Assembly: GCA_015060115.1 (NCBI GenBank)
Contig: SUZB01000003.1
Coordinates: 1-64,000, forward strand
Direction of reading: 5' to 3'
Source: Rikenellaceae bacterium
GTDB taxonomy: Bacteria; Bacteroidota; Bacteroidia; Bacteroidales; Rikenellaceae
DNA length: 64,000 bases
Position 1 is the stretch's first letter. Every line of letters begins with the position of its first letter. Positions 19,894 through 30,938 of the stretch are shown piece after piece. A program made the translations under genes and the position numbers. The notes beneath the pieces are model-generated. The model worked only from the letters and a program-made list of their open reading frames with translations. It had not been told where the DNA came from and did no database searches.

Positions 19894-20838
19894 ATGAACG
19901 CTATTGTAAAGAACGATTTTCAGTTTGAGGGACAGAAGGGCCACTATGTAGGTAAGGTGCGTGATGTCTACAACATCAACGATGACTACCTTGTGATGGT
20001 TGTGTCGGACCGTATCTCGGCTTTCGATGTTGTCTTGCCCAAGGGTATCCCCTTCAAGGGTCAGGTGCTCAACCAGATTGCTGCCAAATTCCTCGATGCT
20101 ACAACAGATATTCTCCCCAACTGGAAGATTGCTGTGCCCGACCCTATGGTAACCGTAGGCCACCGCTGTGAGCCCTACAAGGTAGAGATGGTTATCCGTG
20201 GCTACCTCTCAGGTCACGCTTGGCGTGAGTACAAGGCTGGCAAGCGCACCATCTGCGGTGTTGCTATGCCCGACGGTATGGTTGAGAACCAGAAGTTCCC
20301 CGAGCCTATCATCACCCCCACAACCAAGGCTGATGAGGGCCACGACGAGGATATCTCGAAGGAGGAGATTATCGCTCAAGGTCTTGTGTCGCGTGAGGAG
20401 TACGAGCAGTTGGAGGCATATACCCGCGCTATCTTCCAGCGTGGTACAGAGATTGCCGCTAAGATGGGTCTTATCCTTGTTGATACCAAGTATGAGTTCG
20501 GCAAGAAGAATGGCACTATCTACCTTATGGACGAGATTCACACCCCCGACTCATCGCGCTACTTCTACAAGGAGGGCTACGAGGAGCGTTTGGCCAAGGG
20601 CGAGAAGCAGAAGCAGCTCTCTAAGGAGTTTGTTCGCGAGTGGCTTATGGACAACGGCTTCCAGGGTCAGGAGGGTCAGCAGGTGCCCGAGATGACCGAG
20701 GAGGTGGTAAACGGTATCACCGAGCGCTATATCGAGCTCTATGAGGCTGTTACGGGCGAGAAGTTCGTGCGTGCCGAGTCAGAGAATGTCGAGAAGCGTA
20801 TATACGAAAATGTATCAGAGTACCTAAAATCACTCTAA
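19894..20838 (+). CDS. purC: SAICAR synthetase PurC
   Basis: Purine-biosynthesis enzyme that joins CAIR and aspartate using ATP. The 314-residue protein shows the GKVRDVY segment near the N-terminus, SDRISAFDV, the loop [10 protein letters not shown] and [10 protein letters not shown], all typical of PurC. At 314 residues it is longer than the ~240-residue E. coli form and nearer the longer fungal-like type. The TAA stop codon runs straight into a family A repeat, which may form the mRNA 3' end. Confidence 0.95.
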   Translation: MNAIVKNDFQFEGQKGHYVGKVRDVYNINDDYLVMVVSDRISAFDVVLPKGIPFKGQVLNQIAAKFLDATTDILPNWKIAVPDPMVTVGHRCEPYKVEMVIRGYLSGHAWREYKAGKRTICGVAMPDGMVENQKFPEPIITPTTKADEGHDEDISKEEIIAQGLVSREEYEQLEAYTRAIFQRGTEIAAKMGLILVDTKYEFGKKNGTIYLMDEIHTPDSSRYFYKEGYEERLAKGEKQKQLSKEFVREWLMDNGFQGQEGQQVPEMTEEVVNGITERYIELYEAVTGEKFVRAESENVEKRIYENVSEYLKSL

Positions 20839-20963
20839 TTTCTTGTGAAAAGCCGCAATCTGCGGCACCAAACTCAGAGCCTCGAATGGGAAATACATCT
20901 AAGTATGTCCCATCCGAGGCTCTTTCATTTGGCACCACATCTCACGGCTTTTGACAAGAAATT
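20837..20963. repeat. Family A nested palindrome, copy A1
   Basis: A 127-base element with 10-base perfect terminal inverted repeats (AATTTCTTGT/ACAAGAAATT). The outer stem continues to AAAAGCCG/CGGCTTTT with a single G-G mismatch. The inner hairpin has AGAGCCTCG/CGAGGCTCT, ATGGGA/TCCCAT and ATAC/GTAT. It begins inside the purC stop codon. Confidence 0.9.
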
Positions 20964-20991
20964 ATGGTCGTGGTGCTGACTGGAAGCAAGT

Positions 20992-21090
20992 TTATTAGGG
21001 AGTTTAATGAGTGTAGGGAACTTAGGGATAAATGTCGGTAGCGCCTCCCTAACTTCTCTAAATTCCCTAAATTCCCTAAACTCTCTTTAT
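20992..21090. repeat. Family C repeat, copy C1
   Basis: Nonamers of the TTAGGGAGT type on the left and TCCCTAAAT type on the right are inverted relative to each other. They flank the core AAATGTCGGTAGCGC. It follows A1 after a short linker containing GTGCTGACTGGA. Confidence 0.85.
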
Positions 21091-21095
21091 CGGCG

Positions 21096-21124
21096 CCAAA
21101 TTATGCCCCTTCTGACAAGAAATT
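21096..21124. repeat. Family A right-end fragment
   Basis: Twenty-nine bases identical to the right end of copy A3 (55675-55703), including ATGCCCCTTCTGACAAG, with the same GGCTGA...TGCTGACTGGA linker behind it. The left half is missing. Confidence 0.8.
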
Positions 21125-21154
21125 GGCTGATTGCTGACTGGAAGGAGGTAACAA

Positions 21155-21252
21155 AAGACCTTAAGACTTTAAGACCGTAAGACCGTAAGACCATTACGAG
21201 GTCGAGTATCTCTTAATTGTCTTACATGTCTTATTGGTCTTACTCGTCTTAA
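21155..21252. repeat. Family B repeat, copy B1
   Basis: Octamers AAGACCTT/AAGACCGT on the left, core ATTACGAGGTCGAGTATC (21193-21210), and nonamers of the TCTTACATG type on the right. The arms are mutually complementary. Confidence 0.85.
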
Positions 21253-21260
21253 AAAAAACT

Positions 21261-21337
21261 CTAACAACTAACAACTAATAACTAATAACTAATAACTAAC
21301 AACTAATAACTAACAACTAAAAACTAATAACTAACAA
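21261..21337. repeat. Family D heptamer tract, copy D1
   Basis: Eleven tandem heptamers of the form CTAACAA, CTAATAA or CTAAAAA, directly after B1. This is the longest tract of its kind in the window. Confidence 0.85.
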
Positions 21338-21346
21338 CTCTCAAAA

Positions 21347-21380
21347 AAACTGCTCCGAGCCAAACGACTCGGAGCAGTTT
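21347..21380. terminator. Terminator of groESL
   Basis: A perfect 13-base stem (AAACTGCTCCGAG and complement) with an eight-base loop and A/T runs on both sides. It lies just past the groEL stop codon on the minus strand and could work in both directions. Confidence 0.85.
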
Positions 21381-21400
21381 TTTTATATCTATCGACTTGA

Positions 21401-23083
<1,683 letters not shown>

Positions 23084-23101
23084 CTAATTGCTCATTGCTA
23101 A

Positions 23102-23374
23102 TTACTCAACAACAGCAATAAGGTCTGACTGCTTCATTACAAGGTAGTCCTCGCCCTCGTGGCTAAGCTCCGTGCCGGCATACTTGCCATAGATGACCAT
23201 GTCGCCAACCTTAACCTCCATCTTAATCTCTGCGGTGCCAGGGCCAACGGCTACTACCTTACCCATAAGGGGCTTCTCTTTTGCTGTGTCGGGAATGAAA
23301 AGACCACTTGCGGTCTTCTCCTCTGCCGGATTGGGCTTTACCAATACGCGGTCTGAAAGTGGTTTAACTGCCAT
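23102..23374 (-). CDS. groES: Co-chaperonin GroES
   Basis: Heptameric lid of the GroEL chamber. The 90-residue protein has the [34 protein letters not shown] N-terminal half with the mobile loop, and YGKYAGTEL near the C-terminus. First gene of the groESL operon, with a leader of roughly 100 bases. Confidence 0.97.
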   Translation of the reverse strand: MAVKPLSDRVLVKPNPAEEKTASGLFIPDTAKEKPLMGKVVAVGPGTAEIKMEVKVGDMVIYGKYAGTELSHEGEDYLVMKQSDLIAVVE

Positions 23375-23479
23375 TTTTTATCTATTTTTTGTTTGTTAAT
23401 AATATCTTTGATATTAAACCTGCATAGCAATCTTCGTGCCAAATGCTTTCGTGTCAGTTGCTGTCAGTATTACATCCGA

Positions 23480-23513
23480 CAAATATACAAAAATTTTCAG
23501 AAACGAAGCCAAA
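23480..23513 (-). promoter_or_regulatory. Promoter of groESL
   Basis: The minus strand reads TATATTTG at 23480-23487 and TTTG at 23510-23513, with a 22-base spacer. The leader is about 100 bases. I see no CIRCE-like operator in it. Confidence 0.55.
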
Positions 23514-23585
23514 TAAAAGAGGTTGACACCCTAAAAGTGCCAACCTCAGTATCCAAAAATTTAAGTGTAGGCTAAGCCTTATGCC

Positions 23586-24830
23586 TTACCACTCGATAAA
23601 CTTGCCCTTGCCCTTGAAAACGCCAGCAATCTTGTTGCCTAAGTCATCGTAACACTCGATGTTGAAGATATAGGTCTCCGCATCGACCTTCTCGACCTCA
23701 ACGCTACCATCAACCAATGGCGCGAAGTCTACATATCCGGCTGTCATATACCAGCTGTTCTGCTGCATATACTGACCTCCAAGGTCCTCGGCAGAGCCTG
23801 GGATAAAGTTGCCCTGGCGTGTGCCCGGTGTGTAGCGGCCCTCAATCTCGGTGCCATTATTCGATAGCTGGAGGTCTATCTGGAACTCATCGCCTCGCTC
23901 CTCGCCAGTGTCAGGGTCGAGATACTCAAACAGATATACCTGACAGGTGTTGCAACCAGTGTTCATCAAGTCGCCAACATAAGCACCTACAAAGACACCA
24001 TCGCTGATGTTAAAGAGGTGGTCGCTACGAAGTGTGCTAAGACCCTCGGTAACGGTCGAAGAGTAGATGTCGATAGCCAACGAGCCCTCGTAGATGATGT
24101 GGTGAACATCATCATTTTCGAGCGTCACAAAGGCCTCGATGCCACTCTCAGTAACCTCAACACGAGCATCTATAAAGGGCTTGGTTTTGATGCTGTTGGT
24201 GGTAATCGTGAGGTTGCTATATCCGTTATAAACGGTATTGGGCGCAGTGTCGAAGCCGAACTTATACTCGCCAACGGGAATCGTTGCCGACTCCTCGCTA
24301 TTGGCAGCTGTGGCAGAGTATAGGTCGAGAATATAGTATGTCGAATCGCCATACATATTGCCACTACTGCTTACGCCGACCTCCGAGAGCATAACGCGGT
24401 AGTTGTAGCTCTCCTGCGACTTATTGCCATAGTAGAGGCTGCCATCGAGGGTCTTGGCATAGAATGTAGTAGTGATATTCTGTTTAGCACGCTGCATAAT
24501 CACTACCGACTCCTTAAGGTCGCCATACGATAGCGTTACCGAGCCACGGCGATCCTCCTTGCCACTATTCTCCTTGACGCTGTACTCTACGATGTCGCCA
24601 ACGCTGATAATCTCAATCCACTCGCTGTTTGTCGTAGCCTCAAGCGAGGTTGCTGTGTTGCCATTTTCAACGATGTAGCTAATCGCTCCTGTGCCACCCT
24701 CGGCCTCAAACCATACCTCGCTATTCGATATGATTTTCAGCGTAGCATCTGCCGTAATAGTATTTGCAGGCTCTTTCTCGCAGGCGATAAGGCCAAGCAA
24801 CATAGCGCAGATAACAAGTATTCTTCTCAT
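23586..24830 (-). CDS. BACON-domain surface lipoprotein
   Basis: A 414-residue lipoprotein with signal cysteine at residue 17 (LLGLIAC). Residues ~28-118 form a BACON domain (EAEGGTGAISY... NSEWIEI ... SVTLSYGDLKESVVIMQ). The ~290-residue beta-rich remainder resembles the protein at 50398-51663, including the shared HHI(V/I)YEG motif. BACON domains usually occur in Bacteroidetes surface proteins thought to bind glycans or glycoproteins. No enzymatic motif is seen. It is the last gene of a three-lipoprotein operon. Confidence 0.8.
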   Translation of the reverse strand: MRRILVICAMLLGLIACEKEPANTITADATLKIISNSEVWFEAEGGTGAISYIVENGNTATSLEATTNSEWIEIISVGDIVEYSVKENSGKEDRRGSVTLSYGDLKESVVIMQRAKQNITTTFYAKTLDGSLYYGNKSQESYNYRVMLSEVGVSSSGNMYGDSTYYILDLYSATAANSEESATIPVGEYKFGFDTAPNTVYNGYSNLTITTNSIKTKPFIDARVEVTESGIEAFVTLENDDVHHIIYEGSLAIDIYSSTVTEGLSTLRSDHLFNISDGVFVGAYVGDLMNTGCNTCQVYLFEYLDPDTGEERGDEFQIDLQLSNNGTEIEGRYTPGTRQGNFIPGSAEDLGGQYMQQNSWYMTAGYVDFAPLVDGSVEVEKVDAETYIFNIECYDDLGNKIAGVFKGKGKFIEW

Positions 24831-24874
24831 AATCTAACCTTTCTTAATTCATGGACTTACTTTCGAAAAACTTG

Positions 24875-27064
24875 TTATTCGGGATCTGCAGGGCGGAAAG
24901 GCTCCGACATAAATACCGTTGTAGTAGGACCATTATCGAATCCCCAGATAACAATCTGATAATCAGAGAAGCCATTAACCGTCTTGCTAAGCTCAGAGTT
25001 AGTTATTGTATTCTCGCCTGTGAAGAGTCGGGGTGTTAGCTGATTCTCATAATCAGGGAGTAGGTAGTCGATAAGGTCGTCATAAGACTTATCCTCACCC
25101 GGTCCGTAGCCAGCCAATGTGCCAACCTTCTCAACCGTTACATAGTATTGGTCGTTGTTGGTGGGTGTTACGGTGAAATTAACCGAGCTGCGTGTCATAG
25201 AGTTGATGGTAATCGTAAACTCGTTAGATGACTGCTGAGGGGTGATTGTGGTGAACTCCCTAACAACAACATCCGTAGCAAGCGAGCCATCGTCATTGAC
25301 GCCAAAGACGAAGAATACATAGTCGGTACTCCAGCGCAGTGAGCCAATGTCGGCAACTCCATAGCCTTCAGAAGTGTACCAGCTCATCACGGTAAGCCAG
25401 TCGTAGCCATACGATGTGCCCTCGCTCTGCCAGCCTGCAACAACTCTGTCGTAGATGCCGTCAATCGAGCCATAGCGCTCCTCGAATTTGGCGCGTGTGC
25501 GGCACTCATAGTAGTACTTGAAATCACCAGAGGGGGTGATGTAGATGTCGGCACCATTCCAAGCAAGGTTTGTAACCTCGGCATCAATAGTGGGCTTTGC
25601 CTCGGGCTTTGCAGGGGTGGTGATAATATCGCTAAGGAATACCTCCGATGTCATCGTCGAGGTGTTTTCATCGTAACCAAATACCACTACATAGTACTGC
25701 TTCTCAGGCTCTACAGTGACCTTGTTCTGCACAGGACCACTCGACAGACGCTGATAGAACTTCTCCTCGGCGATAAGCGACTCGGCCAATGCCTTGCCAC
25801 CATCGTTGCCAACCTCCTCGGCGCTAAATAGCGAGTGGAAGTAGGTTACAGAGTAGCTGTTGGGAACAACGCTATACTGCACCTTGTCGTGGCTGAGATT
25901 GTCGATGGTAATGTTCACCGAAAGGTCAATTACGGGGTCGGTAGGCTTGAACTCCTCAGAGTAGAATACCTTGGTTGTAGGGCCATTCTCGAAGCCCCAA
26001 ACCACAACCTTGTAGCTCTTGAAGCCGTTGATACTCTTGCCAAGGTCGCTGTTGGTGATTGTCTTTGTGCCACTAAATGTGCGCTGCTCAATCTGCGAAT
26101 TGTACTGAGGCAAGAGGTAGCGGATAAGCTCCTCATCGCTCTTGTCGGCGTATGGCGCCAAAACATCGGTTGTCTCCAAGGTTACATAGTAGGGGTCGTT
26201 GTTTGTGGCGGTAACGGTGAACTCAACAGATGACTTGGTCATCTCATCAATAGTGATGGTGATGTCGTTCTCAGAAGCTACGGGTGCTACGGTAGAAAAC
26301 TCTGCGGTGGCAACTGTCGAAGTGGCATTACCCTCATCGTCGATACCGAAGCAGTATGCCACATAGTCGCTACCCCAGCTGAGGTTTGCGATGTCTCTAT
26401 CCTTGATGTTGTAGGTTTTCTCGCCCTCGCGCTGCTCAAGCTGCATATAGTACTGCCAGGGGTCGTTATAGCCCATATCCTCATACATCTTGGCGGTAGA
26501 CTCCCACTCGGCGATGCGGTCGGCGATGATAGCATCGCTATTCTCGGCGTACTTCTCCGCAAAGAGCTCTGCACCCATAATGCCAAGTACATACTCGATA
26601 TCCTCCGATGGAGTTACCTTGATGTCGGCATTGTTCCACTCGATGTTGCTCACCTCAAGCTCGATAGTGGCCAGCGTAGGCTCTGGCTCCTCGCTCTTGG
26701 CAGCCTGCTTAACGCTAATTGTGCGGCTATCAGCCTCAGGATACTCAACGCTGAGCTCTGCCTCTCGTGCCTCGGTTAGCTCGTTAGGCTCTACAAAGAA
26801 TGTGATATTGGCTGCCTCTACGGTGATGTCTACAATCCACTCGGCATCGTTTACTACGCTGAGCTCTGCGCCCTCCTTTGCATTAGCGATGGTGTAGCCA
26901 ACGCTATAGCTGCCACCCTCGGCCTTTACCGAGATGCTCTGCTTGTCGAGAGCCACGATAGGCTGCTTCTCTGGCTCAGGTTTGGGCTCTGGGGTCTTGT
27001 CGCAACTTGTCAGTGCAAGTGCCACTAAGGTCAAAAGTGCAAAAATCTTCTTCATAATTCTCAT
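24875..27064 (-). CDS. Multidomain BACON lipoprotein with internal duplication
   Basis: A 729-residue lipoprotein (signal ending LALTSC). Residues ~30-118 are a BACON domain. The rest is modular. A ~135-residue module X and a ~115-residue module Y both occur twice (X1 ~125, Y1 ~266, X2 ~490, Y2 ~615), with one different module between them. Module Y carries TITIDEMTKSS.. and WGFENGPTT, copied as TITINSMTRSS.. and WGFDNGPTT. An alternative ATG lies at 27055. Middle gene of the operon. Function unknown; a role in surface binding is inference. Confidence 0.78.
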   Translation of the reverse strand: MRIMKKIFALLTLVALALTSCDKTPEPKPEPEKQPIVALDKQSISVKAEGGSYSVGYTIANAKEGAELSVVNDAEWIVDITVEAANITFFVEPNELTEAREAELSVEYPEADSRTISVKQAAKSEEPEPTLATIELEVSNIEWNNADIKVTPSEDIEYVLGIMGAELFAEKYAENSDAIIADRIAEWESTAKMYEDMGYNDPWQYYMQLEQREGEKTYNIKDRDIANLSWGSDYVAYCFGIDDEGNATSTVATAEFSTVAPVASENDITITIDEMTKSSVEFTVTATNNDPYYVTLETTDVLAPYADKSDEELIRYLLPQYNSQIEQRTFSGTKTITNSDLGKSINGFKSYKVVVWGFENGPTTKVFYSEEFKPTDPVIDLSVNITIDNLSHDKVQYSVVPNSYSVTYFHSLFSAEEVGNDGGKALAESLIAEEKFYQRLSSGPVQNKVTVEPEKQYYVVVFGYDENTSTMTSEVFLSDIITTPAKPEAKPTIDAEVTNLAWNGADIYITPSGDFKYYYECRTRAKFEERYGSIDGIYDRVVAGWQSEGTSYGYDWLTVMSWYTSEGYGVADIGSLRWSTDYVFFVFGVNDDGSLATDVVVREFTTITPQQSSNEFTITINSMTRSSVNFTVTPTNNDQYYVTVEKVGTLAGYGPGEDKSYDDLIDYLLPDYENQLTPRLFTGENTITNSELSKTVNGFSDYQIVIWGFDNGPTTTVFMSEPFRPADPE

Positions 27065-27087
27065 TATTTTAAGCTAACACAAATAAA

Positions 27088-28347
27088 TTACTCCTCCTTA
27101 GGACGGTCGGGTGTTGTAAACTCCTTGATAAACAAGGGTGTTGTGGGTCCATTCTCCGACATACCGAAGATAAAGATGCCGTAGCGCTTGTTAGGTGTGA
27201 AGTGCTGTGAACGAAGCTCGTAGGGCTTGTATACCTCCTCACCAACGAGGCAGTAGAGACGAACAATGTCGCACGATGGGCGCGAGGTGTTCTTGAGAAT
27301 CTCGTACTGGATAAATGCCTCATCTTTACGGCCAGTGTTGTTCGATGTGAAGAACCACTCATACCAATCCATATTGGTGATAGTGATGAAGTATACGGCA
27401 TCAGGGTCCGAAGGTGTAACATGTGCCTCAACGATGTACTTGTTGAACGCTACATCCCACTCACACTTTGTGATTTCGGCCTCGAAAGTAGTATTTTTGG
27501 TTTCGGGCTTCTTGGTTGTGAACTTACGCTTTGTCATCTGAGTGGTAATATTGCCCTCCTCGTCGATGCCATAGGCGTATGCCATATACTCAACGCCCCA
27601 CTCAAGGATATTGTAGAGGTTGTCCGAAGTCTCCTCAAGGTCGCCAGAACGAAGATCCTGACGCATAATCTCCTTCCAGTCGGTGCCCTCGTAGAGAGAT
27701 GCTGTGTACTGCCAGAATGCGAAGTCGTGCTGAATTAGGACATTGTCGCTATTCTCGAACGACTCCTCATAGTCGCTCACCTCGTCCAACCAGAAGTAGT
27801 ATGTAGCCTCCTTGTCCTCGGGTGTAATGGTAAAGTTTGCCGAAATGCCAGTAACATCACTAACCTCAATGTCGATGCTCTCCTCGCCATCGGGTGTTGT
27901 GATGCGCTCCGAGCGGTGAAGATCACCGAAGATGCGCTTCTTTTCGCTGTCGTACTGGAAATAGAGCAGACGATAGTGCGAGTGGCCTATAAGACCGCTA
28001 AATGTCAGGCTCTGCTCACCTCGGAAAATCATATTCTCGGCATTGGGGCTACCGAGCTGGTCCATTACGATTACCTCGTCCTCGCCACCGAGATACTTCT
28101 TAGTGTCCGATGCTAAGCAAGCATAGAAGTAGTCGACCTCCTCTGAGGGGGTGATTGTGATTGTTACGGAGTCGGCCGTAAGTTCATCAACCTTCACCTC
28201 GAATGTGCCCTCAACCAAGGGCTTGGCTGGATCTACGGGATCGGGGCCAGGTTCGGGTGTGGGCTTTGGCTCCTTCTCGCAACCGATTGTGGCAAGTGCC
28301 ACGAATGCTGCGCACATAATAAGTGCTGCTTTTCTCAAAATTCTCAT
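27088..28347 (-). CDS. Surface lipoprotein with repeated beta-sandwich modules
   Basis: A 419-residue lipoprotein (signal ending ALATIGC, then a KEPKPTPEPGPDP stalk). Three successive beta-rich modules each start with a VDELTADSVTITITPSE-like strand pair and resemble modules of the next gene. The C-terminal part has FIFGMSENGPTTPLF, like module Y of the neighbour. No BACON domain was recognised. First gene of the operon, 23 bases before the next. Confidence 0.72.
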   Translation of the reverse strand: MRILRKAALIMCAAFVALATIGCEKEPKPTPEPGPDPVDPAKPLVEGTFEVKVDELTADSVTITITPSEEVDYFYACLASDTKKYLGGEDEVIVMDQLGSPNAENMIFRGEQSLTFSGLIGHSHYRLLYFQYDSEKKRIFGDLHRSERITTPDGEESIDIEVSDVTGISANFTITPEDKEATYYFWLDEVSDYEESFENSDNVLIQHDFAFWQYTASLYEGTDWKEIMRQDLRSGDLEETSDNLYNILEWGVEYMAYAYGIDEEGNITTQMTKRKFTTKKPETKNTTFEAEITKCEWDVAFNKYIVEAHVTPSDPDAVYFITITNMDWYEWFFTSNNTGRKDEAFIQYEILKNTSRPSCDIVRLYCLVGEEVYKPYELRSQHFTPNKRYGIFIFGMSENGPTTPLFIKEFTTPDRPKEE

Positions 28348-28398
28348 TTTACCTTTTAATTAGTTAGTTTTAGATAGGTTGTTATTCGAATAACATTA

Positions 28399-28427
28399 CA
28401 AATATACAAATTTTTTTATTTTGCAAA
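28399..28427 (-). promoter_or_regulatory. Promoter of the three-lipoprotein operon
   Basis: The minus strand reads TATATTTG (28399-28406) with TTTG (28424-28427) 17 bases away. The leader to the first ATG is about 45 bases. Confidence 0.6.
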
Positions 28428-28547
28428 TACTTTTTCAAAAAAAAAGATAAAAAAATAAATGCTTTTGTAGTGAAAAATTATAAACAACCCTATAGTTTAT
28501 CTTATGGCTTTAGTTGCAAGGTTGCCATACACCTATTATATATAAAA

Positions 28548-28589
28548 GATAAGGTGTTAAGTCGTATGGAAACAACTTAACACCTTATC
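28548..28589 (-). terminator. Terminator of the lipoprotein DPP-III gene
   Basis: A perfect 15-base stem (GATAAGGTGTTAAGT and complement) with a 12-base loop. On the minus strand TTTTATAT follows. It lies 67 bases past the stop codon; a short family D tract (about 28619-28646) lies between. Confidence 0.75.
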
Positions 28590-28655
28590 GGTAGGTAAGG
28601 TCGTATCTAAATTGCTAATTGCTAAAAACTAACAACTAACAACTATATAACTCTC

Positions 28656-30671
28656 TTAGTTCAACGAGGGAAGGAAAGAGTACTCCTTGCCATACTCCAA
28701 GTGCTGCTCTACGAAGTTGGTGGGGTAGATAATCTTAACATCTGTTACATTGCCCTCAGCATCGGTAACAAGCTCATAGTCGGGATTAACAAAACCGCTG
28801 TAAGGCTCAATCTTCAATGCCTCGTTACGAGCGATAACCTCGGCGTGCAGCTCGGGGTCTACCTGTACGGCGTAAGCCTCAACCAAGGCCTTACCTGCCT
28901 CGTAGTCGCCCTCAGACTTGATGCGCTGTACCTCGCAGAGAAGCTCACCGAACAACTCACGAAGACGCTCGAAGTCGTTGATTACAACATACTTCTTGCC
29001 ATTCTCCGTAATCCACTCGATAACATTCTCCTCCTTGCCCTTCTCGTAGCACCACTCGGCAATAAGCTTACGGTTACGCATGTGGTCCTCCTCTACGGTC
29101 TTGCCGGGCTCGATGCGCGAGAGCTGAGTCATAATACCATTCATAATATAGTCGGCATACTGTGCCCACGCTACATCCAAGGTGGGGATAAGGCCAATCT
29201 CAACCAACTTCTCATCGCCAAGGTAGTAGAGTGCGAAGAGGTCGGCACGAGCCTCCTCCAAGGTTGAAGAGTAGGTGCGGAGCTCGTTGCCCGAAACACC
29301 CTCTGCCAACTGACCTGAGCCGTGGCCCAAGCACTCGTGAAGGTCGGTGTGGAGGTCGTCAGAGAGCTTGCCATACTTCTTCAAGCGCTCGCGGTCCTCT
29401 GCACGGAGTACAAACTCCTCCATAAAGCCGTTGCCCTGAGCAGCCTTGTCGTAAGCGTAGGTGATATTGTCGATAGTTACCGACTTTGAGCCGTGCTCCT
29501 TACGAATCCAGTCTGCGTTGGGAAGATTGATACCGATAGCTGTTGAGGGGAAGCAGTCGCCACCGAGCATTGCCACGGTGATAACCTTTGCCGATACACC
29601 CTTAACCTCCTCCTTGCGATATGCGGGGTTGATAGGCGCGTTATCCTCAAACCACTGAGCGTTAGCCGCCATAATCTCGGTACGGTGGCAAGCCTCCTCG
29701 TCGCGGAAGTTTACAACAGCCTCCCATGATGACTTGTGGCCAAGGGGATCGCCATAGTTCTCGATAAAACCGTTTACGAAGTCTACATTCGATGCAGAGT
29801 CCTTAACCCAGAGTACATTGTAGGCATCGAAGTCCTTCAAATCGCCCGAACGGTAGTACTTAATAAGAGCATCGATAATCTCTTTCTGTGTGGGGTTAGC
29901 TACGGTTGCCGCCTTCTCCAACCAGAATACAATCTGCTCGATAGCAGCCGAGTACATACCGCCAACCTTCCAAACATTCTCGAAGATGTTGCCATCCGTG
30001 TCGCGCATAAGCTTTGAGTTAAGACCATAGCTGATAGGCTCGGGGTTGCCCTTGTCTGCCTCGGCCATAGCGGTGTAGAATGCCTCTACCTCAGCCTGTG
30101 ATACGCCCTCGTAGTAGTTACCTGCCGAAGCCTTGATAACATCTACACCCTCCGAGCGGTTGAGGCGTGATGCGTAGAGCGTGGGGTCGAAGATAATCTG
30201 GCAAAGCAACTCATCGTCCATCTGACGGTTCTCGTCGTTGATGTACTGAGCAAGCTGCTCACGGAACCACTCCTCAGAGAACTCAGGCTTGAACTTGTCG
30301 TTAGAGTAGTGGTGGTGGATACCGTTAGCAAACCAGAGCTTCTTGAGGTACTTCTCGAAGGCTACAAACTCCTCGCCCTCACGAACATCCGATGCGGTGT
30401 AGATACTCTCCAAGGTGCGGCGGATAGCGAGGTTGTACTTGAAGTTCTGATCCCAGAGAATATCGCGACCACACTTTGCTGCCTCCGAGAGGTAGTAGAT
30501 AAGCTCCTTCTCCTCAAGCGTAAGCTCCTCGAAACCGGGAACCTCGTAGCGCAATACCTTGATGTCGTCGAAACGATCGACAACCCACGATGCCTCCTGC
30601 TGCTTCTCAGCCTCGCCACAAGCGGTGAGGGCCAAAGCGCCGAAAGCGATGATACCTAAAAATTTCTTCAT
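28656..30671 (-). CDS. Lipoprotein dipeptidyl peptidase III (family M49)
   Basis: Zinc exopeptidase expected to release dipeptides from short peptides. The 671 residues carry the M49 zinc motif HECLGH (445-450) and the second motif EEARAD (472-477), where animal enzymes have EECRAE. The signal ends at Cys18 (LALTAC), so this copy is a lipoprotein, unlike cytosolic eukaryotic DPP-III. It is strongly similar along its length to the gene at 55943-57949. It has its own promoter and terminator. Confidence 0.92.
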   Translation of the reverse strand: MKKFLGIIAFGALALTACGEAEKQQEASWVVDRFDDIKVLRYEVPGFEELTLEEKELIYYLSEAAKCGRDILWDQNFKYNLAIRRTLESIYTASDVREGEEFVAFEKYLKKLWFANGIHHHYSNDKFKPEFSEEWFREQLAQYINDENRQMDDELLCQIIFDPTLYASRLNRSEGVDVIKASAGNYYEGVSQAEVEAFYTAMAEADKGNPEPISYGLNSKLMRDTDGNIFENVWKVGGMYSAAIEQIVFWLEKAATVANPTQKEIIDALIKYYRSGDLKDFDAYNVLWVKDSASNVDFVNGFIENYGDPLGHKSSWEAVVNFRDEEACHRTEIMAANAQWFEDNAPINPAYRKEEVKGVSAKVITVAMLGGDCFPSTAIGINLPNADWIRKEHGSKSVTIDNITYAYDKAAQGNGFMEEFVLRAEDRERLKKYGKLSDDLHTDLHECLGHGSGQLAEGVSGNELRTYSSTLEEARADLFALYYLGDEKLVEIGLIPTLDVAWAQYADYIMNGIMTQLSRIEPGKTVEEDHMRNRKLIAEWCYEKGKEENVIEWITENGKKYVVINDFERLRELFGELLCEVQRIKSEGDYEAGKALVEAYAVQVDPELHAEVIARNEALKIEPYSGFVNPDYELVTDAEGNVTDVKIIYPTNFVEQHLEYGKEYSFLPSLN

Positions 30672-30730
30672 TTTCTTAAAATTTTAATTATATAATTGAT
30701 TAAATTTCAGTAAGTTTGCTCAAATCGGCG

Positions 30731-30761
30731 CAAAGATATATAAAAAAGATGAAAATTCAAA
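30731..30761 (-). promoter_or_regulatory. Promoter of the lipoprotein DPP-III gene
   Basis: The minus strand reads TATCTTTG (30731-30738) and TTTG (30758-30761) with a 19-base spacer, a very good match. The leader is about 50 bases. Confidence 0.75.
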
Positions 30762-30938
30762 GATAGTTTTTAGTTATTAGTTGTTAGTTTTTAGAGGACA
30801 AGCAGGACCAATAAGACAATAGGACGATAAGACAAAATGATACCCGACCTCGTAATGGTCCTAAGGTCTTATCGGTCTAAAAATCATTGCGCTCACCCGA
30901 GCGCAACTCTAACAACTAACAACTAATAACTAACAACT
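30762..30938. repeat. Repeat block D-B2-hairpin-D
   Basis: Family B copy B2 (30795-30880) lies in reverse orientation; its core complement reads GATACCCGACCTCGTAAT. Family D heptamers flank it on both sides: reverse at 30768-30794 and forward at 30909-30936. A TTGCGCTC/GAGCGCAA hairpin (30887-30906) sits between B2 and the forward tract. The block fills the gap between the rarA stop and the DPP-III promoter. Confidence 0.8.

Noticed and set aside
20837..21124. Insertion sequence or autonomous transposon
   Set aside because: No transposase frame lies within or beside any family A copy; at ~127 bp they could only be non-autonomous.
21155..21340. CRISPR array
   Set aside because: The repeated units are only 7-9 bases, directly adjacent and without unique spacers, and no cas gene is nearby.
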